From positions 1,302,001-1,366,000 of the forward strand of contig NZ_QLMC01000001.1 of the NCBI RefSeq assembly GCF_003259745.1: DNA of 64,000 nucleotides, read 5' to 3'. The notes under the pieces are model-generated. The model was given only the letters and a program-made list of their open reading frames with translations, ran no database searches and was not told where the DNA came from. Positions within the stretch are counted from its first letter, which is position 1; each line of letters starts with the position of its first letter. The stretch is from Larkinella arboricola. Its GTDB lineage: Bacteria; Bacteroidota; Bacteroidia; Cytophagales; Spirosomataceae. Positions 23,139-31,553 of this stretch are shown here, in pieces. Made by a program: the position numbers and the translations under genes.

Positions 23139-25890
23139 CTTTTGTAACCACTTCGTCCAGATTCAGCAGGGTGTTGGCCGCAACGGTCAGGGCTGCCAGT
23201 TCCGGCGTCGCTTCCGTACAGGCCAGCAGTTGCACGGCTTCCTGCGGGTGTTGCCGGTAATGCGCTATGGTGTTCTGATACAGCCGGTTCAATACCGTTA
23301 GTTTCTTCGGCCGTATTTCCTGTTGCATCACCAGCCGGTAGCCCGCCCGCAATTGCTGTTCGGGCGTTTTTCCGCGCAACTTCATCGTTTCGGCCAGTCG
23401 CTGGGCGGCTTCCACATATACGGGATCATTGAGCGTCACCAGTGCCTGTAAGGGGGTATTGGTTCGCAATCTTCGCAATTGACAGAACTCCCGACTGGGG
23501 CTGTCGAAGGTAATCATGGAGGGGTAGGGGGCCGTGCGCTTCCAGTAGGTGTACAGGGCCCGCCGGTAGCGGTCCTCACCTGAACTGAGTTTCCAGCTTT
23601 CGCCACTGTAGGGCGACTGCCAGATGCCGTCGGGCTGGGCGGGCATCACGCTCGGACCACCCAATTTGGAACTCAGCAAACCCGTCACAGCCAGCGCCTG
23701 ATCGCGCACCTGTTCTGCCGACAGCCGAACCCGCGGACCCCGGGCCAGCAGTTTATTGAACGGATCTTTGGCCAGTAACTCGGGCGAGGCCGCCGATTGC
23801 TGACGGTATGTGGCTGATAACACCATCTTTTTGAGCAGTTTCTTGACGCTCCAGCGGTCGGTTTCCATGAACTCAACGGCCAGCCAGTCCAGCAGTTCGC
23901 GGTGGGTGGGCGGGATGCCCTGCGTACCAAAATCCTCAACGGTTTCGACGATACCGGTACCAAACAACTGCTCCCAGAAGCGGTTGACGGCCACGCGGGC
24001 GGTGAGCGGGTGTTCAGGACTGACCATCCACTGCGCCAGCCCCAGACGGTTTTGAGGTGAATTTTCAGGCAGGGATGGCAGGGATTTGGGTACATCGGGC
24101 CGCACGGGTTTTCCTTTGACCAGCCAGTTGCCCCGCTCAAAAACGTGGGTTTTCCGGGCCAGATCGCCGGTTCCTTCGTATAGAATGGGCACAACCTCGG
24201 CTTTGGCGTTCAGCAGTTCGCCCAGTTTCTGGTCCATCGGCCCCAGCGCGTGGGCGGGCTGACCGGGCAGGGCGGGTTGCAGTGCCACCCATTTCACCAT
24301 CACCCATTCTTTGGGCATTTTCGGACTGTCGAGCGTCAGGTACAGGTGGTGCCGCCCCGATACGTCCGGCAGGGCAAAAATCAGGGTGGTGTCTTTCCAG
24401 GGACTGCCGGTTTTGGCGACCGGCTGTGTCAGCAAGACCGGGCCGTTGACACTATCCCGACGAACGGACATCACGGCTTTTTCGGCTTTGGTACCCCAGG
24501 CAATCAGCAACCGATTCTTACCCGTGAGTTCCATATTTTTGATCCGGGCCGAGCCGCCGTGCTGGATGGCCGTGTACATGGCGCCCATCAGCGAGGCATT
24601 GACGTACTCATCAAAGCTGTGCGAGTTGATTTTTGGCTCCACCACCCGAACCAGCCGCATGGCATCCCGAACCGTCGGGCGTGGAGCCGACTGGCTGGTA
24701 AGCCATTGTTGCAGTTCCTGGACTTTCAGCGAATCGTCGCCTTTGTAAAACCGCAGGGTGGGGGTGTCGCTGGGCACATCTTCGTCGCGGGTATTGTTGA
24801 AGAAAGCCAGGTATTTGTAGTAGTCTTCGTGTACAAACGGGTCGTAGGGGTGGCTATGACACTGCACACAGGAAAACGTCGTGCCCTGCCACACATCCCA
24901 GGTGGTATTCACCCGGTCGATCACGGCCGATACCCGAAACTCCTCATCCTGTGTACCGCCCTCGTCGTTGGTCATCGTGTTGCGGTGAAAACCCGTGGCC
25001 ACCAGTTGATCGTCGGTGGGGTTGGGCAGCAGGTCGCCCGCCAGTTGCTCAATGGTAAACTGGTCGAACGGTTTATCTGCGTTGAAGGCTTTGATCAACC
25101 AGTCGCGGTATCGCCACATAGTGCGCGACAAATCCGCTTCGTAGCCTTTGGTGTCGGCGTAGCGGGCCAGATCGAGCCACATACCTGCCCAGCGTTCGCC
25201 AAAAGCCGGAGATGCCAGCAGCCGGTCCACTACTTTTTCGTAGGCATTTGCCGAGGTGTCTTGCTGAAAAGCCGTCACGTCCTGTTCAGTAGGCGGTAAG
25301 CCCGTCAGATCGAGCGAAACGCGCCGAATCAAGGCGGCTTTGTCGGCTTCGGGCGACGGTTTCAGGTTTTCCGCTTTGAGTTTATCCAGAATGAAATGGT
25401 CGATTTCGTTTTTAGCCCACTTCAATTCGTCGCTTTCGGCCAGCCCCAGCCGGGCCCAGAATGTACCAATTTGCGGTACGTCTGGTTGTCTGACGGACTG
25501 ATAGGCCCAGTGATCCCCCCACTCGGCGCCCTGATCAATCCAGTTTTTCAGCAATTCGATTTCCTCCGGGTTGAGCGGGGGTGCATCCAGCGGCATCCGT
25601 TCTTCGGGGTCGGTGAGCGTCAACCGGCGGATCATTTCGCTGGCTGACGCATCGCCGGGGACAATTGGGTGTTTACCGGATTTGGCGGGCTGGAGCGCTT
25701 CGTGTTTGAAGAGCAAACTGAAGTTAGCGGCTTTTTTGACCCCGCCGTGGCAGGCAATGCAGTGTTTGTTGAGCAGCGGTTTGATCTGCGTGTTGAAATC
25801 AACTTTATCCTCAAACAGTCCCACCCACAAAAAGGAGGACAAGACCACCACGGCCAGGACGGCACCCACCAGATGGAGTTTGTAGTTCAT
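23134..25890 (-). CDS. PSD1-type DUF1549/DUF1553 cytochrome protein with an inserted CBM-like domain
   Basis: The 918-residue protein starts with a membrane anchor or signal (about 8-26). It then has a planctomycete-type cytochrome c domain with heme motif CIACH (44-48), a DUF1549 region (about 160-370) carrying a second motif [11 protein letters not shown] (341-345), an inserted beta-rich segment (about 430-550) resembling a CBM6-like sugar-binding domain, and DUF1553 (about 610-900). Such proteins are abundant in Planctomycetes and Verrucomicrobia and of unknown activity. It ends the minus-strand run after a DUF1501 gene, but a hairpin at 25940-25967 separates them. Confidence 0.88.
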   Translation of the reverse strand: MNYKLHLVGAVLAVVVLSSFLWVGLFEDKVDFNTQIKPLLNKHCIACHGGVKKAANFSLLFKHEALQPAKSGKHPIVPGDASASEMIRRLTLTDPEERMPLDAPPLNPEEIELLKNWIDQGAEWGDHWAYQSVRQPDVPQIGTFWARLGLAESDELKWAKNEIDHFILDKLKAENLKPSPEADKAALIRRVSLDLTGLPPTEQDVTAFQQDTSANAYEKVVDRLLASPAFGERWAGMWLDLARYADTKGYEADLSRTMWRYRDWLIKAFNADKPFDQFTIEQLAGDLLPNPTDDQLVATGFHRNTMTNDEGGTQDEEFRVSAVIDRVNTTWDVWQGTTFSCVQCHSHPYDPFVHEDYYKYLAFFNNTRDEDVPSDTPTLRFYKGDDSLKVQELQQWLTSQSAPRPTVRDAMRLVRVVEPKINSHSFDEYVNASLMGAMYTAIQHGGSARIKNMELTGKNRLLIAWGTKAEKAVMSVRRDSVNGPVLLTQPVAKTGSPWKDTTLIFALPDVSGRHHLYLTLDSPKMPKEWVMVKWVALQPALPGQPAHALGPMDQKLGELLNAKAEVVPILYEGTGDLARKTHVFERGNWLVKGKPVRPDVPKSLPSLPENSPQNRLGLAQWMVSPEHPLTARVAVNRFWEQLFGTGIVETVEDFGTQGIPPTHRELLDWLAVEFMETDRWSVKKLLKKMVLSATYRQQSAASPELLAKDPFNKLLARGPRVRLSAEQVRDQALAVTGLLSSKLGGPSVMPAQPDGIWQSPYSGESWKLSSGEDRYRRALYTYWKRTAPYPSMITFDSPSREFCQLRRLRTNTPLQALVTLNDPVYVEAAQRLAETMKLRGKTPEQQLRAGYRLVMQQEIRPKKLTVLNRLYQNTIAHYRQHPQEAVQLLACTEATPELAALTVAANTLLNLDEVVTKE

Positions 25891-25939
25891 GGGAATTCAG
25901 GAACGGTTATTATCGGGTCATTAGGAACCGGAATTTAGG

Positions 25940-25967
25940 AAAAAAAGCGGACTTTTTCGCTTTTTTT
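25940..25967. terminator. A/T-rich hairpin upstream of the 918-residue PSD1 gene
   Basis: AAAAAAAGCG (25940-25949) pairs with CGCTTTTTTT (25958-25967). The run of A on one side and T on the other allows termination on either strand. Confidence 0.6.
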
Positions 25968-26012
25968 CTTCTGGGATGTGTTGGCTGTCAGGCACGTTCC
26001 ACGGCTTCGGCA

Positions 26013-26057
26013 TCAATTAATAAACAGATCATCCACCAGCACCAACCCCGGCTTGCC
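26013..26057 (-). pseudogene. Fossil 3' end of a lost membrane cytochrome/LRR gene
   Basis: Read on the minus strand, these 45 bases encode GKPGLVLVDDLFIN plus a TGA stop. They differ at only 3 bases from 37086-37130, the end of the 725-residue gene that follows the paralogous DUF1501 gene. Upstream the frame hits the DUF1501 stop region (26064); downstream the similarity ends at the stop codon. The rest of the gene is missing. The fragment is too short to be functional on its own. Confidence 0.88.
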
Positions 26058-26063
26058 ACTTTT

Positions 26064-27521
26064 TCAGGCAATAATGTCGCGGACAACCTTGCCTGATACA
26101 TCGGTCAGGCGGTAGCGACGGCCCAGGTGTTTGAAAATCAATTTTTCGTGATTGAGGCCCAACTGGTGCAGGACCGTCGCCTGAAAATCGTGCACGTGGA
26201 CCGGGTTCTGGGTGATGTTGTAGCCCAATTCATCGGTTTCGCCGTAGACCATACCGGGTTTGATTCCGCCCCCGGCCATCCAGATTGTGAAGCAGCGCGG
26301 GTGGTGATCACGACCGTATTTCTCTTTCGTCAGCTCTCCCTGGCTAAAACAGGTGCGGCCAAATTCACCACCCCAGATGACGAGCGTTTCATCAAGCAAC
26401 CCGCGTTGTTTGAGATCGGTTACCAGGGCCGCCGACGCCTGATCAACGTCTTTGGTCTGGCCGGTAATCTCTTCGGGCAAATTAACGTGCTGGTCCCAAC
26501 CCTGGTGGTAGAGTTGCACAAACCGGACGCCGTTTTCGGACAGTTTGCGGGCCAGCAGGCAGTTGGCGGCATAGGTTCCGGGTACCAGACAGTCGGGACC
26601 GTAGAGCTTGACGATGTCGTCCGGTTCCTTCGACAGGTCCGTAATTTCCGGCACGGCAGTTTGCATTCGGTAGGCCATTTCGTACTGCTTAATTTTGGCA
26701 TTAATCTCCGGATCATGCACTTGCTCGTACGCCAGTTGGTTTAATTCCGCCAGGCGGTCGAGCATTTTCCGGCGCGACTGCCGGTCCATGCCTTCCGGGT
26801 CGCGCAGGTACAACACCGGGTCTTCACCCTTGCTGAACTGCACGCCCTGGTGAATGGAATCCAGAAAACCGTTCGACCACAGTTTGGAATAAACGCCCTG
26901 GCTGTTGCCTTTTCCCCGGGAAATCAATACCGTGAAGTTGGGCAGGTTCTTGTTTTCGTTGCCCAGTCCGTAGCTCAGCCACGCGCCCATGCTCGGACGA
27001 TTGCCCTGCTGGGCACCCGTCTGAAAAAATGTGATGGCCGGGTCGTGGTTAATGGCTTCGGTGTGCATGGATTTCACAATGCACAGATCGTCCACAATTT
27101 TGGCTATGTGCGGAAACAGATCACTCACCCACGCCCGCGACTGGCCGTACTGTTTGAAATCGACGAAAGATCCGGCCATGGGCAGGGTGGTCTGGGTAGC
27201 GGTAAAACCGGTGAGTCGCTGCCCACCCCGCACCGACGGCGGGAGGTCTTTGCCAAAAAGCTCCCGCAACTTGGGTTTATAGTCGAACGTTTCGAGCTGA
27301 GAAGGGGCACCGTTCTGAAACAGGTAAATAACCCGCTTGGCTTTCGGAGCAAAATGCGGGATTCCGGGAATGAAATCAGGGTCGTCGGAATCGCTGCGTT
27401 TGTCGAACAGGTCCGGGATCAGCAGCGAACCCAGCGCAGCACTCCCCAGCCCTAAACTTAGCTTCGAGAAAAATCGACGCCGGTTGAAGGTCAGTAAATG
27501 ATCCAGCAGTTCTTTTTCCAT
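26064..27521 (-). CDS. DUF1501 family protein, Tat-exported (copy A)
   Basis: The 485-residue protein has a twin-arginine signal (RRRFF at 14-18 followed by a hydrophobic LGLGSAALGSLLIP stretch), so it is folded in the cytoplasm and exported to the periplasm. DUF1501 proteins belong to the alkaline-phosphatase/sulfatase-like superfamily; visible core elements include DETLVIWGGEFGRT and a C-terminal DHHPRCFTIWMAGGG segment. The reaction is unknown. It lies five bases downstream of a PSD1 gene, the universal pairing for this family. It is highly similar to 39301-40755, with near-identical DNA in the last 270 bases. Confidence 0.92.
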   Translation of the reverse strand: MEKELLDHLLTFNRRRFFSKLSLGLGSAALGSLLIPDLFDKRSDSDDPDFIPGIPHFAPKAKRVIYLFQNGAPSQLETFDYKPKLRELFGKDLPPSVRGGQRLTGFTATQTTLPMAGSFVDFKQYGQSRAWVSDLFPHIAKIVDDLCIVKSMHTEAINHDPAITFFQTGAQQGNRPSMGAWLSYGLGNENKNLPNFTVLISRGKGNSQGVYSKLWSNGFLDSIHQGVQFSKGEDPVLYLRDPEGMDRQSRRKMLDRLAELNQLAYEQVHDPEINAKIKQYEMAYRMQTAVPEITDLSKEPDDIVKLYGPDCLVPGTYAANCLLARKLSENGVRFVQLYHQGWDQHVNLPEEITGQTKDVDQASAALVTDLKQRGLLDETLVIWGGEFGRTCFSQGELTKEKYGRDHHPRCFTIWMAGGGIKPGMVYGETDELGYNITQNPVHVHDFQATVLHQLGLNHEKLIFKHLGRRYRLTDVSGKVVRDIIA

Positions 27522-27526
27522 GACGG

Positions 27527-29875
27527 TCAGGATTTAGTAATGGATTCTTCCAGGTTGTAAATCATCGATACAACGCGCATCAGTGCCGCCAGCCGCTTTT
27601 TATCGATCTTTTCGGGAACCGGATATTCCCCGACGGCCAGCACTTTTTCAGGGTCCGTTTTTTTCATCGTTTGCATTTCCTCACCGAAATAGGTCATGAG
27701 TACACTCAGTTCCTGCTGAGTCGGTTTTCGATTCACAATCAGCCGGAATGCTTTGCCGATTTTGGTTTCCATTCCACTATTTTCCTGCAACAGACGGGCC
27801 GCCAGCACGCGCGATGCTTCCAATACCGTCGGGTCGTTCATCATCACCAGGGCCTGCAACGGTGTGTTGGTCCGGAGCCGGCTTACTTCGCACTGGTCGC
27901 GGTTGCTGGCATCGAAAATCGCCATTGAGGGGGGCGGCACGGTTCGCTTGATGAACGTGTACATACCGCGCCGGTATAAGGCCGGACCCTGATCCTGGTT
28001 GTAGGTGGACAACATACCGTCGCCCCCGGCGGTGGCGCTTTCCCACAGACCCGGCGGCTGATACGGTTTTACACTGGGGCCGCCGATGGCGCGGTTCAGC
28101 AGACCGCTGCTCGCCAGCACCAGATCTTTCACCAGTTCGGCAGGAATATGGTAGCGTGGCGCCCGGGCCAGCAACACATTCTCCGGATCGGCCCGCAGCT
28201 TTTCGGGCGTAACGACAATCGACTGGCGGTACGTGGCCGATGTGACGATCTGTTTCACCAGCCGTTTGATGTTCCAGCCGTGCTGCATAAAGTCGACGGC
28301 CAGCCAGTCCAGCAGTTCCGGATGGGAGGGAAGCTCGCCCTGCATCCCAAAGTCGCCGGAGGTTTTGACAATGCCCTGCCCGAAAAATTCCTGCCAGATC
28401 CGATTGACGTACACCCGGGCCGTCAGCGGATTCTTTTTGTCGAACAGCCACTGCGAAAGCCCCAGACGGTTTTTGGGATAATTTTTGTTGAACGGCAAAA
28501 TGGCTTCGGGTGTGCCGGGCTGCACTTCGTCGCCATAGGCATTGAAAACCCCCCGTTTCAGAATGTAGGTTTTGCGAAGCGTATCCAGATCGCCCATTAC
28601 CGACACAATCAGGCGGCTGGTGTCGGGTTTGTTGACGAATTTCAACAGGCTTTTTACATCGTCGTTACTGATTTCCATCAGCGGTTTTTTTGCATACGAC
28701 TCTGGTTTGCCGACGGTGGGGTCGATGGCCGTGTATTTGGGGCGCATTTCATCGACGTTGTTGAAAAATGCGAAGAGCTGATAATATTCTTTCTGCGAAA
28801 ACGGATCATACTTGTGGTCGTGGCAATGCGCACATTCCAGCGTGATCCCCAGTAGCCCCTTGCCGAAGGTGTCGTTGCGGTCGGTCACGTAGGTAACCCG
28901 GTATTCTTCTTCGTCTACGGCACCTTCTTCGGTAATTTTGTGGTTGCGGTTAAAGCCCGTCGCCAGTAGCTGCTCTTTGGTTGCCGGTCCGCCGTCGCGG
29001 TTCGGTAACAAATCCCCCGCCAGCTGCCAGGTGATAAACCGGTCGTACGGCATATTCTGGTTAAAGGCATGAATGACCCAATCCCGCCACGGCCACTGCG
29101 TCCGAAAATTATCCATCTGATAGCCGTAGGAGTCGGCGTAGCGGGCCAGATCCAGCCAGTGCAGCGCCATTTTTTCCCCATAGGCTGGACTTTTCAGCAA
29201 CTGATCAACTACTTTTTCGTAGGCATCCGGGCGGGTATCCGTCAAAAACTGATCCATCATCGACAAGTCGGGTGGTAGTCCGGTCAGGTCCAGACTGACC
29301 CGTTTGAGCAGCCGTTCCTTGTCGGATTCTTCGTTGGGCTTCAAACCTTTCTGTTCCTGTTTGTGCAGGATAAAATAATCGATTTCATTCCGGGGCCACT
29401 CCGTCTGATCAATGGGCGGCAGGGGGGCTTTTTTGGGAGCCACAAAGGCCCAGTGTTTTTCGTACTTGGCGCCCTGCTTGATCCATTTCTCAATGAGCCT
29501 GATTTCGCGTTGGGAGAGTTTGAGGTTGGACGAGGGCGGGGGCATCAGCAGGGACGTATCCTGCGTCGTAATCCGCAGAAACGCTTCCGATAATTCCGGT
29601 TTTCCGGCGACAATGGCGTGGGCCGATGGATTTTCCTGCAAGGCTTTGAAGGCACTTTCGGGCACATCGAGCCGCAGACCGGCTTCGCGTTTGTTGGCAT
29701 CGGGCCCGTGGCAGGCCAGGCATTTGTCGGAGAGAATGGGCCGGATGTCAAAGTTATAGCTGACGGTTTCCGGTAATTTCTCCTCCGCTGACCCGCTCGT
29801 CAAACCCGTCGAGCAGGATTGGAAAGTGCCTGTACTACCGGCCACCATGAGCAGTAAATAACAAAGCCTTCTCAT
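27527..29875 (-). CDS. PSD1-type DUF1549/DUF1553 cytochrome lipoprotein (copy A)
   Basis: The 782-residue protein has a lipoprotein-like signal (Cys21 in FQSC), a planctomycete cytochrome c domain with heme motif CLACH (52-56), DUF1549 (about 160-380) with a second heme motif CAHCHDHKYDPF (348-352), and DUF1553 (about 470-760). The two CxxCH motifs suggest a diheme periplasmic redox protein. It follows SusD (119 bases, with an intervening inverted repeat) and precedes DUF1501 by 5 bases. Its closest relative in the window is 40760-43075, with which it shares patches of almost identical DNA. Confidence 0.92.
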   Translation of the reverse strand: MRRLCYLLLMVAGSTGTFQSCSTGLTSGSAEEKLPETVSYNFDIRPILSDKCLACHGPDANKREAGLRLDVPESAFKALQENPSAHAIVAGKPELSEAFLRITTQDTSLLMPPPSSNLKLSQREIRLIEKWIKQGAKYEKHWAFVAPKKAPLPPIDQTEWPRNEIDYFILHKQEQKGLKPNEESDKERLLKRVSLDLTGLPPDLSMMDQFLTDTRPDAYEKVVDQLLKSPAYGEKMALHWLDLARYADSYGYQMDNFRTQWPWRDWVIHAFNQNMPYDRFITWQLAGDLLPNRDGGPATKEQLLATGFNRNHKITEEGAVDEEEYRVTYVTDRNDTFGKGLLGITLECAHCHDHKYDPFSQKEYYQLFAFFNNVDEMRPKYTAIDPTVGKPESYAKKPLMEISNDDVKSLLKFVNKPDTSRLIVSVMGDLDTLRKTYILKRGVFNAYGDEVQPGTPEAILPFNKNYPKNRLGLSQWLFDKKNPLTARVYVNRIWQEFFGQGIVKTSGDFGMQGELPSHPELLDWLAVDFMQHGWNIKRLVKQIVTSATYRQSIVVTPEKLRADPENVLLARAPRYHIPAELVKDLVLASSGLLNRAIGGPSVKPYQPPGLWESATAGGDGMLSTYNQDQGPALYRRGMYTFIKRTVPPPSMAIFDASNRDQCEVSRLRTNTPLQALVMMNDPTVLEASRVLAARLLQENSGMETKIGKAFRLIVNRKPTQQELSVLMTYFGEEMQTMKKTDPEKVLAVGEYPVPEKIDKKRLAALMRVVSMIYNLEESITKS

Positions 29876-29916
29876 TGCAACTTCTGGACTACGATTCGTT
29901 GAATTAAATTTGAAAG

Positions 29917-29964
29917 CCTGTTTTATAAATAAACCGCCGTGAAGCGTCTCATTTATAAAACAGG
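29917..29964. repeat. 14-bp perfect inverted repeat between susD and the PSD1 gene
   Basis: CCTGTTTTATAAAT (29917-29930) is repeated inverted at 29951-29964 around a 20-base spacer. It lies inside a gap between co-directional genes. No T-run follows on the minus strand, so an mRNA-processing, attenuation or protein-binding site is as likely as a terminator. Confidence 0.7.
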
Positions 29965-29994
29965 TAAACGTGGTTTTTTAATCTAAATGACGCG

Positions 29995-31533
29995 TTAATA
30001 ACCCGGATTTTGTTGCAGTTTTCCGATTAATATTTCGCGGTTGGGTATCGGGAAAAGCAAACGCTGCGGGGTTACATTGTAACTGGTGCCGGGCAGATAC
30101 GATTCGCCGGCATGAAAAGCCTTGATGTACTCCCCGTTCTTGTTCATCACCTCGATGGCTTTACCGGTGCGGACCAAATCCAGCCAGCGTTTGTTTTCAA
30201 AGGCGAATTCAACGCGTCGTTCGTGGGCGATCAGGTCCCGCAGAGCCGCCTGACTGGTTTGCGTCGACGGGGCCAGACCCGCCCGAACCCGGACTGGGTT
30301 CAAATAGGTCAGCGCTTCGGCACTTTTATTTTGTTCATTGAGGGCTTCGGCCAGCCCCAGGAGCACATCGGAATACCGATAAATCGGGAAGTTGTCGTCG
30401 GTATTCTGCTCCAGGCTGTGGGCGTGCAGATACTTCTTGATGAACGGATACGCCCTTTTACCAGCGGGTTTGACATAACCAATCGGGCTTTTTACAGCTT
30501 CAATGGTCATATCGCCCACCACACCGGTACCTTCAGCAATGGCAATCGACGCTTCCAGCCGCTTGTCGCCGGGTTCATAGGTGCCAATCATCTCGAACGT
30601 CGGGACGTTCCAGCCGCCCCCCTGGCGGTTTTGTGAGGTGATGCCGGTGATCCGGCTGACATCCGAAGCCAGGGGCAGAAAAGGATACAGAAAGTTGCTG
30701 TTTTGCCCCTGATTCCCCTGTTGGTACTGGATTTCGAACAGCGATTCCCGGCTGTTTTTATTCGATAAGCTGAAAACCGAGGCATAGTCGGGCAGGAGGG
30801 TAAAACCCATCGGGACAATCTCTTTCAATTCGGTTTCGGCCAGTGCAAAATTCTTCTGCGTCAGATACACATCGGCCAGCAGCATTTTAGCGGCTGCCTG
30901 CGTGGCACGTCCCGTTTGTGGAAATGCTGGCACCGGCAGTTTGGTAATGGCGTCTTTCAGGTCGTCGATAATGACTTTATACACCTCGTCGACGGACGAA
31001 CGCGGAAGATAGGCATCACTGGCTCCGGACACGGCTTTCAGGTACAGCGGAACACCGCCAAAATACCGCACCAGATCAAAATAAAACAGCGCCCGTAAAA
31101 ACTTGGCCTGACCCGTAAGCCGGTCGGATACCTGTTGGCTCAACCCCGCTCCGGGCAGGTAGTCGATGATGTTGTTGGCGCGGGCAATGCCGATGTAACA
31201 CCGGTTGTATTTGTCGGCAACCAGCGTACTGGTGACATCATCCAGAAAGAAATCGGTGTATTCCCGTTCAATGTAGGCCGGTCCGCGGTTGGTGTTGTTA
31301 AACTCGAGGTGCGTGTTGTCAGAACGCATCTCCCCCATGCACCAGGCGGCAATAGATCCTTTGGCGTCTCTGATGGCCGCATAAGCACCCACCATAGCCT
31401 GTTCGAACTGGACCTCGGTCTGGTAAAAATTACCGGATGTGACGGAGCTTTCCGGCACTCTTTCCAGAAAATCTTCGGAACAGCCCGTTAGGAGGAAGGT
31501 CGTTAAGAACGATATATACAGAAGCTTTTTCAT
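29995..31533 (-). CDS. SusD/RagB-family lipoprotein (second copy)
   Basis: The protein is 512 residues from the ATG at 31533 (MKKLLYISF); a start at 31548 is possible but less lipoprotein-like. The lipobox is LTGC (Cys18). SusD features include FLRALFYFDLVRYFGGVPLYL and the C-terminal LIAHERRVEFAFENKRWLDLVRTG motif. It forms the surface lid of the STN-SusC encoded 20 bases upstream. Its location between the sigma/anti-sigma/SusC set and a PSD1-DUF1501 cassette suggests that nutrient capture and the heme proteins are induced together. Confidence 0.95.
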   Translation of the reverse strand: MKKLLYISFLTTFLLTGCSEDFLERVPESSVTSGNFYQTEVQFEQAMVGAYAAIRDAKGSIAAWCMGEMRSDNTHLEFNNTNRGPAYIEREYTDFFLDDVTSTLVADKYNRCYIGIARANNIIDYLPGAGLSQQVSDRLTGQAKFLRALFYFDLVRYFGGVPLYLKAVSGASDAYLPRSSVDEVYKVIIDDLKDAITKLPVPAFPQTGRATQAAAKMLLADVYLTQKNFALAETELKEIVPMGFTLLPDYASVFSLSNKNSRESLFEIQYQQGNQGQNSNFLYPFLPLASDVSRITGITSQNRQGGGWNVPTFEMIGTYEPGDKRLEASIAIAEGTGVVGDMTIEAVKSPIGYVKPAGKRAYPFIKKYLHAHSLEQNTDDNFPIYRYSDVLLGLAEALNEQNKSAEALTYLNPVRVRAGLAPSTQTSQAALRDLIAHERRVEFAFENKRWLDLVRTGKAIEVMNKNGEYIKAFHAGESYLPGTSYNVTPQRLLFPIPNREILIGKLQQNPGY

Positions 31534-31553
31534 GTCTTTGGTTTCCAATACGA

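Noticed and set aside
24250-25299. Plus-strand open frame of 349 residues
   Set aside because: It is antisense to the 918-residue PSD1 gene, whose heme motifs and domains are clear.
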